Source: Bifidobacterium phasiani
Lineage (GTDB): Bacteria; Actinomycetota; Actinomycetes; Actinomycetales; Bifidobacteriaceae
DNA: 40,685 nucleotides
Direction of reading: 5' to 3'
Assembly: GCF_019331775.1 (NCBI RefSeq)
Contig: NZ_JAHBBD010000022.1
Location: forward strand, 1 to 40,685
Shown: piece by piece, positions 32,142-40,473 of the stretch
Layout of the letters: every line of letters begins with the position of its first letter
Numbering within the stretch: the first letter of the stretch is position 1
Program-made: the position numbers and the translations under genes
The notes under the pieces: model-generated
The model's input: only the letters and a program-made list of their open reading frames with translations
Database searches by the model: none
Told to the model about the DNA's origin: nothing

Positions 32142-33101
32142 GTGAGCAAGACGAGAAACGGGACGGGGGCGGATGCGGGCCGCGCCGGCGTCCGGCAGGT
32201 GACGCAGACCCCGCAGGGCGTGACGGCGATGGTGGTCGCCGAGGTGGTGTACGGGTTCTTCCCGCTGTACTGGGCGGCGCTCGCCAACGTCCCGTCGATG
32301 AACGTGATGCTGTACCGCATCGTGACCGCGGCCGTGGTGATGGCGCTGTTCATGCTCGCCACCCGGCGCTGGCGGGCGTTCGCGGCGGCGGTGCGGGCGA
32401 TGTGGCGCCGCCCGAAGGTGTTCGCGGCGGCGGTGGCGGCCGCGGTGCTGGTGACCGTCGACTGGGTGGTCTACATCTACCTGGTGTCGATCGGGCACAC
32501 CTCCGAGGCGAGTGCCGCGAACTTCCTGATGCCGCTGATCAACATGCTGCTCGCCCTGGTGTTCCTGCGCGAGCGCACCACCTCCCTGGGCGTGGTCTCG
32601 ATGCTAGTCGCGCTGGCGGGCGGCGCGCTGTACGTGCTGGACACGGGCGCGTTCCCGGGACTGGCGATGCTGATGACGTTCAGCTACAGCGGCTACTGCC
32701 TGATCAAGCGGTTCGTGCCGCTCGACCCGTTCCAGTCGCTGACCTTCGAGACCGGCGTGCTCACGCCGTTCGCGTTCGCGGCGCTCGCCGTGCAGCCGCG
32801 GTTCGGCGTGCCCGAGGGGGAGCCGTGGTGGGGATGGCTGCTGCTGGCCGGCTGCGGGCTGCTCACGGTGGTCCCGCTGGTGCTGACCTCGTACGCGGTC
32901 AAGCACGCCACGTTCATCACGGTGAGCTTCAGCCAGTACATCACGCCGACGATCCAGCTGGTGCTCGGCATCGCGGTGCTGGGCGAGCAGGTGCCGGCGA
33001 GCCGGTTCGTCTCGTTCTCGGTGATCTGGCTGGCGTTGGCGGTATACTCGGTCGACGTGGTGCGCCAACACCGCCGGCGTCTGGCGCTGGGGGCGCGCTG
33101 A
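32142..33101 (+). CDS. rarD: EamA family transporter RarD
   Basis: 319 residues from the GTG at 32142 with about ten membrane segments in two EamA halves: VVAEVVYGFFPLYWAALA, VDWVVYIYLVSIGHTSEASA, ANFLMPLINMLLALVFLRER, then SYSGYCLIKRFVPLDPFQSL and YAVKHATFITVSFSQYITPT. These motifs are characteristic of RarD, a drug/metabolite-type transporter. An ATG at 32112 overlapping the YczE stop is an alternative start but has no ribosome-binding site; the segment before 32142 is charged and poorly conserved in character. Substrate not known. Confidence 0.85.
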   Translation: MSKTRNGTGADAGRAGVRQVTQTPQGVTAMVVAEVVYGFFPLYWAALANVPSMNVMLYRIVTAAVVMALFMLATRRWRAFAAAVRAMWRRPKVFAAAVAAAVLVTVDWVVYIYLVSIGHTSEASAANFLMPLINMLLALVFLRERTTSLGVVSMLVALAGGALYVLDTGAFPGLAMLMTFSYSGYCLIKRFVPLDPFQSLTFETGVLTPFAFAALAVQPRFGVPEGEPWWGWLLLAGCGLLTVVPLVLTSYAVKHATFITVSFSQYITPTIQLVLGIAVLGEQVPASRFVSFSVIWLALAVYSVDVVRQHRRRLALGAR

Positions 33102-33378
33102 CGCGGTTTGGCCGATGGCTGATGGCTGATGGCTGCAGGTTGTCGGGGCGTCGTCCGGTGTGCGTGAGCTGGCGGCGCTGATATGTTTCTGTTGGCGATT
33201 GTCGGACTGGCTGCCGGCGTTGGCGTGAGGCGGTGCCGGCTCGGTCTGACCGGCGATCTTGAACCGTGATGATCGGCGGCGCCGTTGCGGTCTGGTCGGC
33301 GGGATGATTCGGCCATCGATTGGCGTCGGGGCATTGGCCGCGTGGGGTGCGCGGCTCAATGGGACGGCACTTGCTCGC
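33102..33378. other. Gene-free stretch after rarD
   Basis: Starts with a short run of GATGGCT heptamers (33113-33134). Otherwise I see no gene, hairpin or promoter that I can support. Confidence 0.5.
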
Positions 33379-33553
33379 GTGGTACGGTACGGAATCCACA
33401 TGCCGGCGTTTTCACCGTACCGTACCGCGGTACGGTACGGTAGGTCGATAAGAATGGCGGAATATCAAGGGTCTAGATTCCGTACCGTACCGTGGTACGG
33501 TACTGTGCAGTCTGGGACCGGCAAGAGGGGTTCCGTACCGCAAGGTACGGTAC
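33379..33553. repeat. Cluster of CCGTAC palindromes
   Basis: Built from tandem CCGTAC/GTACGG hexamers. It includes a perfect 28-bp palindrome at 33414-33441, 10-bp arms around GT at 33482-33503, and 7-bp arms around a 4-base loop at 33533-33550, plus an isolated GGTACGGTACGG at 33381. GGTTCCGTACCG recurs at 33529 and 33589. Not coding. Confidence 0.85.
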
Positions 33554-33649
33554 GGTAGCCCGCCGGTGTGTGATTGGGCGGCTTTGGGGGTTCCGTACCG
33601 TGGCGACATATTTCATACCGTGGTGATGTATTTCTTCATACCAGCGCGG

Positions 33650-33694
33650 TGCATTCCAGGGTGATGCATTCCAGCGCGATGCATTCCGGTACCG
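33650..33694. repeat. Three 15-bp tandem repeats (TGCATTCC-type)
   Basis: TGCATTCCAGGGTGA, TGCATTCCAGCGCGA and TGCATTCCGGTACCG follow each other directly. The third ends in a GGTACC-type motif linking it to the CCGTAC cluster. Confidence 0.75.
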
Positions 33695-33764
33695 TGTGAC
33701 ATCTTGGCTGATTGTTCGCGTTGTGCGGCATCTCGCCTGATGCGTCGGGGTGCATGGCTCCCCG

Positions 33765-34240
33765 AAATACGCGGCGCACTGAGGTGTGCGGTGCACTGAG
33801 GTGTGCGGCGCACTGAGACACGCGGTGTCGCGAGACATGCGGTGCGCTGAGACATGGGGTGTCGCGCAGGCTTGGCCTGTTGGATGGAGCACCCGGCCGG
33901 CGCGCTGAGGCGTGCAGCGCACGGGGGAGTGCATTGAGATACGCGGTGTCGCGAGGCGCGTAGTGCATTGAGGTGTGCAGTGCGTTGAGACGTGTGGTGC
34001 GTTGAGACGTGTGGTGCGTTGAGACGTGTGGTGCGTTGAGACGTGTGGTGCGTTGAGACGTGTGGTGCGTTGAGACGTGTGGTGCGTTGAGACGTGTGGT
34101 GTGCTGCGATGCGCAGTGCGCTGGGGCGCGTGGCGCGCTGAGACATGGGGCGCCGCGTGATTTGGCCTGCCGGGCGGAGCGTTCGGCCGGCGCGCTGAGG
34201 CGTGCGGTGCGCCGGGGCGTGTAGTGCGCTGAGACACGCG
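33765..34240. repeat. 17-bp minisatellite with degenerate flanks
   Basis: Seven perfect copies of GCGTTGAGACGTGTGGT fill 33982-34100. Degenerate copies (GCACTGAGGTGTGCGGT-like) extend to both sides. A larger block around 33841-33915 recurs at about 34138-34212 (GGCCGGCGCGCTGAGGCGTGC is shared), so there was also a segmental duplication. The minus strand is open in all three frames here because the 17-bp unit, read in each frame in turn, has no stop; the Thr/His/Ser/Arg-rich frames are artefacts. Confidence 0.88.
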
Positions 34241-34305
34241 TCGATGCGAGACGCGCGACAATCCGAGACCTGCGACGGGCCATGCCACGCGACGCGCCGA
34301 TAAAA

Positions 34306-34345
34306 GTTAAACGGTTTGACATATTTGGGTAAATCATCTTACTAT
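34306..34345 (+). promoter_or_regulatory. xylA promoter with operator over the -35 box
   Basis: -35 TTGACA (34316-34321) and -10 TACTAT (34340-34345), 18-bp spacer. The imperfect palindrome GTTAAAC-G-GTTTGAC (34306-34320) covers the -35 box and has the look of a LacI-family operator. The 5' leader is about 60 nt. Confidence 0.7.
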
Positions 34346-34412
34346 TGGGGCAGCGGCGAACGGCAAGGCTCGCCGGCAATACCAGCTCGATTCACTAGCA
34401 AAGGAGCACCCC

Positions 34413-35759
34413 ATGGGTCTGTGGGACGTTGACAAGATCGAATACGTCGGCCGTCAGAAGGGGCCGCAGGAGGGCCTGGCCTTCCACTACTACGACGCCG
34501 ACCGCGTCGTCGCCGGCAAGAAGATGAAGGACTGGCTGCGCTTCGGCGTCGCCTGGTGGCACACCTTCGACCAGGAGCTCGTCGACCCGTTCGGCACCGG
34601 CACCGCCCTCCGCCCGTGGTACGGCAAGTACTCCGACCCGATGGACGAGGCGCTCGCCAAGGTCGACTACGCCTTCGAGTTCTTCACCAAGCTGGGCGTC
34701 GAGTACTTCTGCTTCCACGACCGCGACATCGCCCCGGAGGGCGACACCCTGCGCGAGACCAACGCCAACCTCGACCGCGTCGTCGACAAGATCGAGGAGA
34801 ACATGAAGGCCACCGGCGTCAAGCTGCTGTGGAACACCTCCTCGCTGTTCACCAACCCGCGCTTCGTCTCCGGCGCCTCCACCTCGCCGTTCGCGGACAT
34901 CTACGCCTACTCCGCGGGCCAGCTCAAGCACAGCCTCGAGATCGCCAAGCGCCTGGGCGCCGAGAACTACGTGTTCTGGGGCGGCCGCGAGGGCTACGAG
35001 AACCTGTGGAACACGCAGATGAAGCGCGAGCAGGAGCACATGGCCAAGTTCTTCCACATGTGCCACGAGTACGCCAAGGAGATCGGCCTGGACGCCCAGT
35101 TCCTCATCGAGCCGAAGGCCAAGGAGCCGACGATGCACCAGTACGACTTCGACGCCGCCACCGCCATCGCGTTCCTGAAGACCTACGACATCGACTTCAT
35201 GAAGCTCAACCTCGAGGGCAACCACGCCAACCTGGCCGGCCACACCTACCAGCACGAGATCCGCACGGCCCGCGAGGCCGGCGTGCTCGGCTCGCTCGAC
35301 GCGAACCAGGGCGACAAGCTCATCGGCTGGGATATGGACGAGTTCCCGACCGACCTGATGGAGACCACCACCGTGATGTGGGAGGTCATCGACGAGGGCC
35401 AGATCGGCCCCCACGGCGGCCTGAACTTCGACGCCAAGCCGCGCCGCACCTCCTTCACCGCCGAGGACCTGTTCCGTTCGCACATCGCGGGCATGGACAC
35501 CTTCGCCGCCGGCCTGCTGGTCGCCGCGAAGATGCACGAGGACAAGTTCATCCAGAACCTGCAGGCCGAGCGCTACGCCTCCTACGACTCCGGCGTCGGC
35601 GCCACCATCGAGGACGGCACCGCCACGCTGGCCTCGCTGGAGCAGTACGCCCTCGACATCCCGCAGGCCAGGCTGATCGAGGCCACCAAGTCGGACCACC
35701 TGGAGTCCGTCAAGGCCACGATCAACAACTACATCATCGACGCCCTCGCCGAGGCGTGA
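34413..35759 (+). CDS. xylA: Xylose isomerase
   Basis: 448 residues, ATG with AAGGAG about 7 bp upstream. Class II xylose isomerase: catalytic His102 in FCFHDRDI, then [46 protein letters not shown] and [10 protein letters not shown] supply the metal ligands and base. It converts D-xylose to D-xylulose, the entry step to the pentose branch of the bifid shunt. Codon use is strongly biased to C-ending codons, as expected for a highly expressed gene. It stands alone between its promoter and the hairpin at 35791-35827. Confidence 0.97.
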   Translation: MGLWDVDKIEYVGRQKGPQEGLAFHYYDADRVVAGKKMKDWLRFGVAWWHTFDQELVDPFGTGTALRPWYGKYSDPMDEALAKVDYAFEFFTKLGVEYFCFHDRDIAPEGDTLRETNANLDRVVDKIEENMKATGVKLLWNTSSLFTNPRFVSGASTSPFADIYAYSAGQLKHSLEIAKRLGAENYVFWGGREGYENLWNTQMKREQEHMAKFFHMCHEYAKEIGLDAQFLIEPKAKEPTMHQYDFDAATAIAFLKTYDIDFMKLNLEGNHANLAGHTYQHEIRTAREAGVLGSLDANQGDKLIGWDMDEFPTDLMETTTVMWEVIDEGQIGPHGGLNFDAKPRRTSFTAEDLFRSHIAGMDTFAAGLLVAAKMHEDKFIQNLQAERYASYDSGVGATIEDGTATLASLEQYALDIPQARLIEATKSDHLESVKATINNYIIDALAEA

Positions 35760-35790
35760 TGCCGCGGGGCGGCGACGCCCCACGGAAACG

Positions 35791-35827
35791 CCCGGCCGGA
35801 ACGGGTCCACGGACCCGCCCGGCCGGG
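35791..35827 (+). terminator. Hairpin terminator after xylA
   Basis: CCCGGCCG (35791-35798) pairs with CGGCCGGG (35820-35827), with inner arms CGGGTCC / GGACCCG. No T tract. It lies 32 bp after the xylA stop. Confidence 0.65.
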
Positions 35828-35954
35828 CCGGCGACGGCCGGGCGCCACGCACATCCGGCCCGCGCCACGGGACGCGGCGACGCGCACCGGAGGCGCGGAC
35901 CCGACGCCCGGCCAATCGGTCCATCTCCTTTCTCCTTCCTTTCCGATTGATAGG

Positions 35955-35990
35955 GAAACGCTCGCAGACCCCGCGGTCTGCGGGCGTTTC
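35955..35990. terminator. 16-bp stem-loop upstream of the GH43 gene
   Basis: GAAACGCTCGCAGACC (35955-35970) pairs with GGTCTGCGGGCGTTTC (35975-35990), one G-T wobble, loop CCGC. It may end xylA read-through or form part of the GH43 leader. It has only a short T run inside the 3' arm. Confidence 0.6.
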
Positions 35991-36012
35991 TGCGTATTCG
36001 GGGCCCCGCAAG

Positions 36013-36027
36013 TTTCCGAAAGTTTCC
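36013..36027 (+). promoter_or_regulatory. Putative LacI operator upstream of the GH43 gene
   Basis: TTTCCGAAAGTTTCC contains the palindromes TTTC-C-GAAA and GAAA-G-TTTC. On the minus strand of the lacI promoter TTTCCGAAACTTTCG is found, matching at 13 of 15 positions. It lies about 58 bp before the GH43 start. A clear core promoter was not found here. Confidence 0.6.
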
Positions 36028-36084
36028 GCCGCCGCACGTCGAAGTGCGCGCGGACCGCCCGACCACAACCCGAAGGTGCCGACC

Positions 36085-38043
36085 ATGACCACGCCAGCCA
36101 CACCGATCAGCAACCCCATTCTCACCGGCATGTACCCCGATCCGTCCTGGATCTGGGACGAACCCCACGGCCGGATCGCGCTCGTCAACTCCTCGTTCGA
36201 GCTCGTGCCCGGCCTGCCGATCCACGTCTCCGACGACCTGGGCCGCTGGACCCACCTGACCGACGCGATCGACGCCGGCATGGCCCGCCGGCTGCTCATC
36301 CCGTTCGTCGAGGACTCGGGCGGCGTCTACGCGCCCACGCTGCGCCGCATCGCCGGCCGCTACGCCATCGCCTGCACGATCGCGCGCATCGACCGCGCGG
36401 CCGCGCTGGCCGCCGGCGTCGACCCGGCCGAGCTGGAGGCCGCCGAACGGGCCGACGGCAACTTCGTCATCGTCGCCGACGCGCTGGAGGGCCCCTGGCG
36501 CGGCCCCTACTGGATCGACGGCGCCGAGGGCATCGACCCGGACCTGTTCGAGGACTCGGACGGGCGCGTGTACTGGACCCAGACCCGTCCCGCCGTCGAC
36601 CCGCGCTGGGAGGGCCAGACCGAGGTGTGGACCCGGCGCATCGACCCGGCGACCTGGCGTCTGGCCGACGACGACGGCCCCTGCGGGCGGCGCACGGTCA
36701 TCTGGCGCGGCTACGGCGTCGACGCCGTGTGGGCCGAGGGGCCGCACCTGTACCGCGTCGGCGAATACGTCTACCTGATGACCGCGGAGGGCGGCACCAG
36801 CTTCGAGCACAGCGAGATGGCGATGCGCGTGCACGCGCCGCGGGGCCTGGCCGAGGCGATCGCGGCGTTCGAGCTCGAGGAGGGCGTCGGTGACTCGCCG
36901 GTTGCCGTGCGTGATGGAGAACGCTGCCTGCTGGGCGTGCGCCGCCGGCTGCTGCACGCGAACAAGAAGAACCCGGTGCTCACCCACCGCCACCTCGGCC
37001 TGGCCGAGCCGGTGCAGTGCGTCGGCCACGCCGACCTGATCCGCCACCCGCGCCTCGGCTGGTGGCTGGTGTGCCTCGGCGTGCGCGAGACGCGCGGCCC
37101 GCGGCCGGGCGAGCTGCTCAGCTACCTGGGCCGCGAGCCGTTCATCGCGCCGGTGACCTGGGAGCGCAACCCCGCCGACTGGAAGCTCGACGGCGGCGGC
37201 GCGCCCCGCGCGGACGGCGCCGATCCGGGCTGGCCGGTCGTGGCTCCCGGACTGGGGCGGCTGCCCGGCTGGGTGGCGCTGTGCGAGGCCGGGGCGACGC
37301 CGCCGGCCGGCGGCGTCGCGGTCGACGACGACCGTCCGGTCCGTGTCGTGATGGGTCTGGGCGGCGCGGACGGCCTCGAGCGCCCGACCCGCCCGGTCGT
37401 CGACGTCGAGCGCGGGGCCCGCGAGGTCATCCGCGCCGAGCGGGGCGTGCGGTACGCGCGCATCAGCGCGGACGACTGCGTGATCCCGGTGCCCGGATGC
37501 GGCGGGCTGGTCATCCGGCAGAACTCCGACCACCATGTCGAGGTGCGGGTGCGCGACCTGCCGGACGGCAAGGGCGCATGCGCCGTCGCCTGCACGGTCA
37601 CGGACGGCGGTCGGCGCGAGACGCGCGACCACGGGCCGATCGGCGCCGAGCCGGGGCGGGCGGTCCGCGTGGCCGTGCTGTTCCGCGGCAACGCGCTCAC
37701 GCTGTTCGCCCACGATGCCGGCCTCGACCCGGCCGCTGCGGCCGAGCGCGTGGTCGCGGCGGTCGACCGCATGCCGCATGGCGAGGGGATGGCCGGCGGC
37801 GGGGGCCGCGGCACGATATGCGGCGACGGTGCGGACGGAGACGCGGCGCGTGACGGCGTGGCCGGCGGGGCATGCGACGGTGCGGCGTCCGATGGCGTGA
37901 CGGTGCCCGGCGGCGCCGTGGACGGTGTGGCCGTGCTCGACCGCATCGACGCGCGCTTCCTGAGCACCGAGTGGGCCGGCGGCTTCGTCGGCTGCCTGGC
38001 CGGCGTGCCGACGGGACGGGAACGTGCCGGGCATGCCGGGTGA
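36085..38043 (+). CDS. GH43 family glycosidase (beta-xylosidase / arabinofuranosidase type)
   Basis: 652 residues, no signal peptide, so intracellular. The five-bladed propeller shows the GH43 triad: Asp19 (GMYPDPSW) as base, Asp151 (GIDPDLFED) as pKa modulator, and Glu218 (VWAEGPHLY) as acid. GGVYAPTLRRIAGRY is also typical. The C-terminal beta-sandwich (FVIV... to DARFLSTEWAGGFVGCL) resembles beta-xylosidase C-terminal domains but carries a Gly/Asp/Ala-rich insert of about 50 residues (near 575-625). Substrate is probably xylo- or arabinoxylo-oligosaccharides, given xylA, the MFS transporter and the LacI regulator next to it. The ribosome-binding site is weak (AAGGTG). The end overlaps the MFS gene. 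Confidence 0.88.
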   Translation: MTTPATPISNPILTGMYPDPSWIWDEPHGRIALVNSSFELVPGLPIHVSDDLGRWTHLTDAIDAGMARRLLIPFVEDSGGVYAPTLRRIAGRYAIACTIARIDRAAALAAGVDPAELEAAERADGNFVIVADALEGPWRGPYWIDGAEGIDPDLFEDSDGRVYWTQTRPAVDPRWEGQTEVWTRRIDPATWRLADDDGPCGRRTVIWRGYGVDAVWAEGPHLYRVGEYVYLMTAEGGTSFEHSEMAMRVHAPRGLAEAIAAFELEEGVGDSPVAVRDGERCLLGVRRRLLHANKKNPVLTHRHLGLAEPVQCVGHADLIRHPRLGWWLVCLGVRETRGPRPGELLSYLGREPFIAPVTWERNPADWKLDGGGAPRADGADPGWPVVAPGLGRLPGWVALCEAGATPPAGGVAVDDDRPVRVVMGLGGADGLERPTRPVVDVERGAREVIRAERGVRYARISADDCVIPVPGCGGLVIRQNSDHHVEVRVRDLPDGKGACAVACTVTDGGRRETRDHGPIGAEPGRAVRVAVLFRGNALTLFAHDAGLDPAAAAERVVAAVDRMPHGEGMAGGGGRGTICGDGADGDAARDGVAGGACDGAASDGVTVPGGAVDGVAVLDRIDARFLSTEWAGGFVGCLAGVPTGRERAGHAG

Positions 38044-39325
38044 GTCGCGCGGGCATATGCGGGACGTGCCGGATGGGGTGCGCGGTCGTATGCCGGACGT
38101 GCCGGGCGAGCCGCGCGGGCGCATGCCCCGGGCGCTCGCCCTGTCGCTGGTCATCGGCCCGGCGTGCTGGCTGATGCCGCACCAGGGCGCCATCGCCACG
38201 CTGCTGCCGCAGCGCATCGCGGCCATCGACCCGGAGCACAAGGTGACGCTGGTCATGATGTTCTCCACCGTCGCGATGCTGGTGGCGCTGGTGGCCAACA
38301 TCGTGCTCGGCGCGTGCTCCGACCGCACGCGCACGCGCTTCGGCAAGCGCAAGCCGTGGATCGTGGGCTGCTCGGTGCTCTCCTGCCTGGTGCTGGCGGC
38401 GTTCGCGCGCGCCGACGGCATCCCGGCGATGCTGGCCTGGTGGTGCCTGTACGAGCTGGTCGTCAACGGCGTCGCCTCGGCGATGGTCGCGCAGCTGTCC
38501 GACCGCGTGCCGGCCGGCTGGCGCGGCACGCTGTCCTCGGCGTACGGACTGGGTCAGACGATCGGCGGGCAGGCGGGCACGCTGGTGGCCGCGCAGTTCC
38601 TCGGCGACGTGACGCTCGGCGTGGACGTGTTCGCGGCCGTCGCGCTGGCCGGCGGCGTCGTCTCGGCGCTGCTGGCGGGGGAGCGTTCGAACCTCGACGA
38701 GCCCGCGCGCCCGTTCTCGGCCCGCGATCTGGCGTCGATGGTCATGTTCCCCACGCACGGCGCGCGCGACTTCTACAAGACGCTCGCCGCGCGCTTCCTG
38801 CTGGTCGTCGGCGGCAGCATGGCGTCGAACTACATGCTGTACATCCTGCTCGACTACCTGCGGCTGGGACGGGCGGACGCGCAGCGGCTGCTGTCGGTCA
38901 ACTCGGCGATCACGCTGGTCATCGGGCTGGTGTGCTGCCTGGCGGCGGGGCCGGTCACGGACCGGATCGGTCGGCCGAAGCTGCTGGTCGTCTGCACGAC
39001 CGCGATGATCGCCGTCGGCGCGCTCGTGCCGTTCCTGTGCCCGACGCCGGGCGGTCTGATCGCGTTCTCGTGCATCGTCGGCGTGGCCTCGGGCGCGAAC
39101 TCCTCGCTGGTGCAGACGATCAGCGTCGAGGTGCTGCCGGACGCCTCGGCCGCGGCGAAGGACCTGGGGGTCCTCAACCTGGCGAACACGCTGGGCGGCG
39201 TCGGCGCCTCGCTTGTGGCCGCCTCGGTGATCGGCAGGTTCGGCTACGGCGCGGTGTTCGCGGCGCAGGCCGTGATCGTGCTGTGCAGCGGGGCGCTGTT
39301 CCTGTCGATCCGCCGCCTGCGGTAG
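38033..39325 (+). CDS. MFS transporter, sugar (GPH/SLC45-like) type
   Basis: About 430 residues with twelve membrane segments. ALALSLVIGPACWLMPHQGA begins helix 1; the loop DRTRTRFGKRKPWIVG is the conserved MFS motif of disaccharide/glycoside transporters; MLYILLDYLRLGRADAQRLL and GPVTDRIGRPKLLVVC follow. It probably imports xylo-oligosaccharides for the GH43 enzyme. The start is uncertain: ATG at 38033 overlaps the GH43 stop, and in-frame ATGs recur at 38057, 38090 and 38123 because of a 33-bp tandem repeat (RGRMPDVPGEP-like). 38123 is the last start that keeps helix 1 intact. Confidence 0.85.
   Translation: MPGESRGHMRDVPDGVRGRMPDVPGEPRGRMPRALALSLVIGPACWLMPHQGAIATLLPQRIAAIDPEHKVTLVMMFSTVAMLVALVANIVLGACSDRTRTRFGKRKPWIVGCSVLSCLVLAAFARADGIPAMLAWWCLYELVVNGVASAMVAQLSDRVPAGWRGTLSSAYGLGQTIGGQAGTLVAAQFLGDVTLGVDVFAAVALAGGVVSALLAGERSNLDEPARPFSARDLASMVMFPTHGARDFYKTLAARFLLVVGGSMASNYMLYILLDYLRLGRADAQRLLSVNSAITLVIGLVCCLAAGPVTDRIGRPKLLVVCTTAMIAVGALVPFLCPTPGGLIAFSCIVGVASGANSSLVQTISVEVLPDASAAAKDLGVLNLANTLGGVGASLVAASVIGRFGYGAVFAAQAVIVLCSGALFLSIRRLR
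38048..38125 (+). repeat. 33-bp in-frame tandem repeat at the MFS start
   Basis: Units CGCGGGCATATGCGGGACGT.., CGCGGTCGTATGCCGGACGT.. and CGCGGGCGCATGCCCCGGGC.. begin at 38048, 38081 and 38114. Each encodes an 11-residue RG-x-M-x-DVP-type unit and each carries an ATG in the MFS frame. Confidence 0.75.
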
Positions 39326-39355
39326 GCGGAGCGGCGTCGTGCCGGCCGGGCCGCG

Positions 39356-40402
39356 TCAGTGCGGCTCGGTGACCTCCAGCGGCCGGGTGCTGTCGCGGAT
39401 GATCAGGTTGGTCGGGAAGATCATGCGGTTCTGGATCGTGCGGCCGCGGCTTTTGTCGACGACCATGCGCACGGCCGCCGCCGCCATGTCCTGCAGCGGC
39501 TGGCGCACCGTCGTCAGCGCCGGGCCCATGTAGGCGGCGGTCTGCACGTCGTCGAAGCCGACGACCGACAGGTGCTCGGGGATCTTCAGATCGAGCGTGC
39601 GCGCCGCCTCGTACACGCCCATGGCCTGCAGGTCGTTGCCGGCGAAGATCGCGGTGGGCCGCGTGTCCGGGCGCTTGAGCATCGCCAGCGCCTGCCGGTA
39701 GCCCTCGGCGGTCGAGAAGTCGCCCTCGCGCACCAGGCGCGGGTCGAAGGGGATGTCGTGCTCCTCGAGGGCCGCCTTGTAGCCGTCGAGCCGCGCCTTG
39801 GAGCACATCATCGAGTTGGGGCCGGTGATGATGCCGATGCGGGTGTGCCCCAGCGAGAGCAGGTGCCGGGTGGCGATGACGCCGCCGGTCCAGTTGTCGG
39901 CCTGCACGGAGAGGTTGTCGGGCGAGGGGTCGCCGGAGGGGTCGAGCGTCACGTAGTCGATGCGGCAGGCCTGCAGGCGCGCCTTCTCCGAATCGGTGAG
40001 GTTCGAGAAGATCAGCACGACGCCGAGCGGCTGGCGGCGCAGCACGCCGTCGATCCACTTCGAGTCGGGGTGGGATCGGTCGCCGCTTTCGGTGGTGATC
40101 ACGCTCATCTCGTGCGCGCTGGCCTCGGTGACCAGGCCGCGGAGCACCTCCAGCGACCAGATGTTGTCGAAGTTCTGGAACACCACCTCGAGCAGCCGGC
40201 GGTTCTTGGTGGTCGAGACGCGCTTGACGTAGCCGCTCTCCTTGATCGCGGCGTCGATGACCTTGCGGGTGGCGGGGGAGACGTCGCTGCGGCCGTTGAG
40301 CACCTTCGAGACGGTGGCGAGCGAATAGCCGGTGCGCCTGGCGATGTCGGCGAGCTGCGTGGCCTTCGACGCGGTGCGTTTCGCGGCGGAACGTTCCGGC
40401 AT
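39356..40402 (-). CDS. LacI family transcriptional regulator
   Basis: 348 residues. The helix-turn-helix is at about 16-60 (QLADIARRTGYSLATVSKVL, GRSDVSPATRKVIDAAI). The periplasmic-binding-protein-like ligand domain follows (RLLEVVFQNFDNIWSLEVLR, GVVLIFSNLTDSEK, RHLLSLGHTRIGIITGP, PTAIFAGNDLQAMGVYEAAR, LSVVGFDDVQTAAYMGPALT). It is convergent with the MFS gene (30-bp gap) and probably controls the GH43-MFS pair and itself through TTTCCGAAA-type sites. A xylose- or xylo-oligosaccharide-type effector is inferred from the neighbours only. Confidence 0.92.
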   Translation of the reverse strand: MPERSAAKRTASKATQLADIARRTGYSLATVSKVLNGRSDVSPATRKVIDAAIKESGYVKRVSTTKNRRLLEVVFQNFDNIWSLEVLRGLVTEASAHEMSVITTESGDRSHPDSKWIDGVLRRQPLGVVLIFSNLTDSEKARLQACRIDYVTLDPSGDPSPDNLSVQADNWTGGVIATRHLLSLGHTRIGIITGPNSMMCSKARLDGYKAALEEHDIPFDPRLVREGDFSTAEGYRQALAMLKRPDTRPTAIFAGNDLQAMGVYEAARTLDLKIPEHLSVVGFDDVQTAAYMGPALTTVRQPLQDMAAAAVRMVVDKSRGRTIQNRMIFPTNLIIRDSTRPLEVTEPH

Positions 40403-40445
40403 GGCGATACCCCCAGATGACGTGACGATGGACCTCTCAACCGCC

Positions 40446-40473
40446 AGTATAGCGAAAGTTTCGGAAAGCGCAA
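40446..40473 (-). promoter_or_regulatory. lacI promoter with operator between -35 and -10
   Basis: On the minus strand -35 TTGCGC (40473-40468) and -10 TATACT (40451-40446) are 16 bp apart. The spacer holds TTTCCGAAACTTTCG, a palindromic site like that before the GH43 gene. This arrangement fits autorepression. Confidence 0.68.

Noticed and set aside
33379..33553. Origin of replication or parS
   Set aside because: The palindromes do not match DnaA boxes or the usual parS consensus, and no replication or partition gene is adjacent; kept only as an unexplained repeat.
33982..34100. CRISPR array
   Set aside because: The units are contiguous and identical with no unique spacers, and no cas genes are nearby.
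33473..34379. Thr/His/Ser-rich proteins with 17-residue repeats on the minus strand
   Set aside because: The frames are open in all three phases because of the 17-bp minisatellite. They have no ribosome-binding site and no non-repetitive domain.
34395..38758. Very long minus-strand frames opposite xylA, GH43 and the MFS gene
   Set aside because: They are shadows caused by high GC at third codon positions; the plus-strand genes have full family motifs.
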